Positions 62,509-64,000 of a stretch of 64,000 bases of DNA are shown piece by piece (positions within the stretch are counted from its first letter, which is position 1; each line of letters begins with the position of its first letter). Position numbers and translations under genes: made by a program. A model generated the notes under the pieces. The model made no database searches. It had not been told where the DNA came from and worked only from the letters and a program-made list of their open reading frames with translations. This DNA is from an uncultured Saprospiraceae bacterium (GTDB lineage: Bacteria > Bacteroidota > Bacteroidia > Chitinophagales > Saprospiraceae), in assembly GCA_938015435.1 (NCBI GenBank), contig CALLPN010000001.1, positions 62,001 through 126,000 of the forward strand, read 5' to 3'.

Positions 62509-64000
62509 CTACTCTTCCTCTTCTGCTCTTTTCTCTTCTTCCGTTCTACGGATTACTGCTACATCTGATATCGCACTCTTCTTACCGAGATTGATACATT
62601 TCACTCCTTGAGCTGCTCTACCCATGATTCTTACATCTGATACAGCTAATCTGATCATAATACCATCCTTGGTAGTAATCATCATATCATCGTATTCGCT
62701 AACGGCTTTTATTGCGGCTACCTTACCGGTCTTATCAGTCACGTTCATAGTTTTCACACCTTTACCACCTCTATTGGTTGTTCGGTACTCCCCTATTTCA
62801 GATCTCTTTCCGTATCCATTTTCTGATACTACGAATATTGTTTTTTCAGAATCTTCTTTAACGCTGAGCATTCCTACTGCGTGATCGTTTTCATCATCTA
62901 ATTTGATACCTCTAACTCCAGCAGCTGATCTACCCATTGCTCTAACTTTAGCTTCTGGGAATCTTATTGCTCTGCCGTTTCTGTTTGCTATTACGATTTC
63001 GTTATTTCCATCTGTAAGCTTCACTTCCATAAGCATATCACCTTCATTAATTGTGATCGCATTGATACCGTTAGTTCTGATTCTAGAGAACTGCTCTACT
63101 AATGTCTTTTTGATGATACCCTTTTTCGTACAGAATATGATATAGTTATTATTCATAAACTCTTCATCCGTTAAGTCTTCTATTCGGATGTAGGCTTTCA
63201 CTTTATCTTCTTTAGGCATTCGTATAAGATTCTGCATCACTCTACCGGTACCTGTCTTACTACCCTCTGGTATTTCATATCCACGTATCCAGAAGCAACG
63301 ACCCATTTCGGTAAAGAGTAATAAGTAATCATGATTATTAACCACAAACATATGCTCCACGAAATCTTTATCTCTTGTTTTACTTCCTTTACTTCCTTTT
63401 CCACCTCTACTTTGCTGACGATATTCTGAAGTCTTAGTACGCTTAATATATCCTAAACTAGATATCGTTACTACCATCTCTTCATTGGCAATCAAATCTT
63501 CTATACGAATTTCATCATCAGCGTAATGAATATCTGTACGACGCTCATCTCCATATTTATCTTTCAGCTCTGCCATCTCAGTTTTGATGATGCCACGCTG
63601 TAGTTCTTCACTTGCTATGATCTCTTTATAACCTGCTATCTTGATCATAAGCTCAGCATGCTCCTTCTTAATCTTATCAACCTCTAAACTTACAAGCTTT
63701 TGCAGACGCATCTCGAGGATGGCCTTTGCTTGTATTTCACTAAGTTCGAAAGCAGAGATAAGTCCTTCTCTCGCAGCATCAACTGTCTTACTTCCTCGAA
63801 TAATCGCGATTACCTCATCTATATTAGCTAAGGCGATTAAAAGTCCTTCTAGTATGTGAGCTCTTTCTTCTGCTTTACGAAGGTCATACTTAGTACGCCT
63901 TACGATTACTTCAAGTCGGAATTTTATAAACTCTTCAAGTATCTGCTTTACATTAAGTAACCTAGGTCTTCCATTAACTAAAGCAATATTATTTACCCCA
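62509..64000 (-). CDS. gyrA: DNA gyrase subunit A (partial, N-terminus outside window)
   Basis: The last 496 or so residues of GyrA; the frame is open to the window edge. The visible part begins at GVNNIALVNGRPRLLNVKQI, within the breakage-reunion domain just before its coiled coil (DKIKKEHAELMIKIAGYKEI), corresponding to about residue 335 of E. coli GyrA. The active-site Tyr and the quinolone region lie outside. The C-terminal DNA-wrapping propeller carries the GyrA box QSRGGKG and a second similar motif, NRGGKG, later on. The last residues are an acidic tail (RRTEEEKRAEEEE), as in other gyrases. The box identifies GyrA rather than ParC. The enzyme introduces negative supercoils. Confidence 0.96.
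   Translation of the reverse strand, partial: GVNNIALVNGRPRLLNVKQILEEFIKFRLEVIVRRTKYDLRKAEERAHILEGLLIALANIDEVIAIIRGSKTVDAAREGLISAFELSEIQAKAILEMRLQKLVSLEVDKIKKEHAELMIKIAGYKEIIASEELQRGIIKTEMAELKDKYGDERRTDIHYADDEIRIEDLIANEEMVVTISSLGYIKRTKTSEYRQQSRGGKGSKGSKTRDKDFVEHMFVVNNHDYLLLFTEMGRCFWIRGYEIPEGSKTGTGRVMQNLIRMPKEDKVKAYIRIEDLTDEEFMNNNYIIFCTKKGIIKKTLVEQFSRIRTNGINAITINEGDMLMEVKLTDGNNEIVIANRNGRAIRFPEAKVRAMGRSAAGVRGIKLDDENDHAVGMLSVKEDSEKTIFVVSENGYGKRSEIGEYRTTNRGGKGVKTMNVTDKTGKVAAIKAVSEYDDMMITTKDGIMIRLAVSDVRIMGRAAQGVKCINLGKKSAISDVAVIRRTEEEKRAEEEE

Overview
The window comes from an AT-rich member of the phylum Bacteroidota, probably a marine or free-living gliding-type lineage near Saprospiria, Chitinophagia or Cytophagia; genus and species cannot be fixed from the sequence. 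The evidence is several secreted proteins with type IX secretion (T9SS) C-terminal sorting domains, a FecI/FecR/TonB-receptor signalling set, -7 promoter elements of the TAnnTTTG type, almost no Shine-Dalgarno sequences, futalosine-type menaquinone synthesis (mqnA) and a sphingolipid gene set. I see no prophage, insertion sequence, CRISPR array or rRNA.

Layout. 1-3520: TonB-dependent receptor (cut by the window edge), FecR anti-sigma factor and ECF sigma factor, all on the minus strand. 3724-18099: a lipoprotein, tRNA-His, a 1568-residue HYR/C-type-lectin adhesin, a small barrel protein, a secreted esterase-like protein, a T9SS type B adhesin, then a flippase and prmC. 18248-23897: cdd and mqnA, then an apparent sphingolipid operon: CDP-alcohol phosphatidyltransferase, PAP2-type inositol-phosphorylceramide synthase candidate, serine palmitoyltransferase and a GNAT-like ceramide synthase candidate. 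24292-34497: a giant outer-membrane protein with phosphoesterase-like, kinase-like and barrel parts, a lipoprotein and two paralogous leucine-rich-repeat adhesins on either side of an SDR that may be the missing sphingolipid reductase. 34977-41977: myo-inositol-phosphate synthase, cysteine dioxygenase, small proteins, a kelch adhesin, GtrA and a lipid kinase.

42153-47215 holds the most interesting locus. It combines AdoMet decarboxylase (speD), a DUF2809 membrane protein, a glutathionylspermidine-synthase-like ATP-grasp ligase (YgiC type), a YgiB-like lipoprotein ending in Gly-Gly, and a membrane-anchored spermidine-synthase-like enzyme. Together they suggest a polyamine-conjugating system acting on an envelope protein. 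47476-49779 is a second ECF sigma factor with a HEAT-repeat putative anti-sigma factor and a DUF4097-like protein. 50045-54467 holds a NUDIX protein, pyrE, an M42 peptidase, an unusual tandem array of stem-loop repeats, a UbiA-like protein and a DUF2853 protein. 54825-60639 holds a large TPR gene split by one in-frame TAA, an outer-membrane barrel, an acetyltransferase and a lipoprotein. The window ends with a TPR protein and the 3' two thirds or so of gyrA on the minus strand.

How the genes fit together. Three themes dominate. The first is envelope and surface display: five T9SS cargo proteins, lipoproteins and barrels. The second is membrane lipid synthesis: every step expected for a phosphoinositol ceramide has a candidate here. 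The third is regulation by ECF sigma factors with membrane anti-sigma partners. All assignments are by motif recognition in the sequence; no database search was run.
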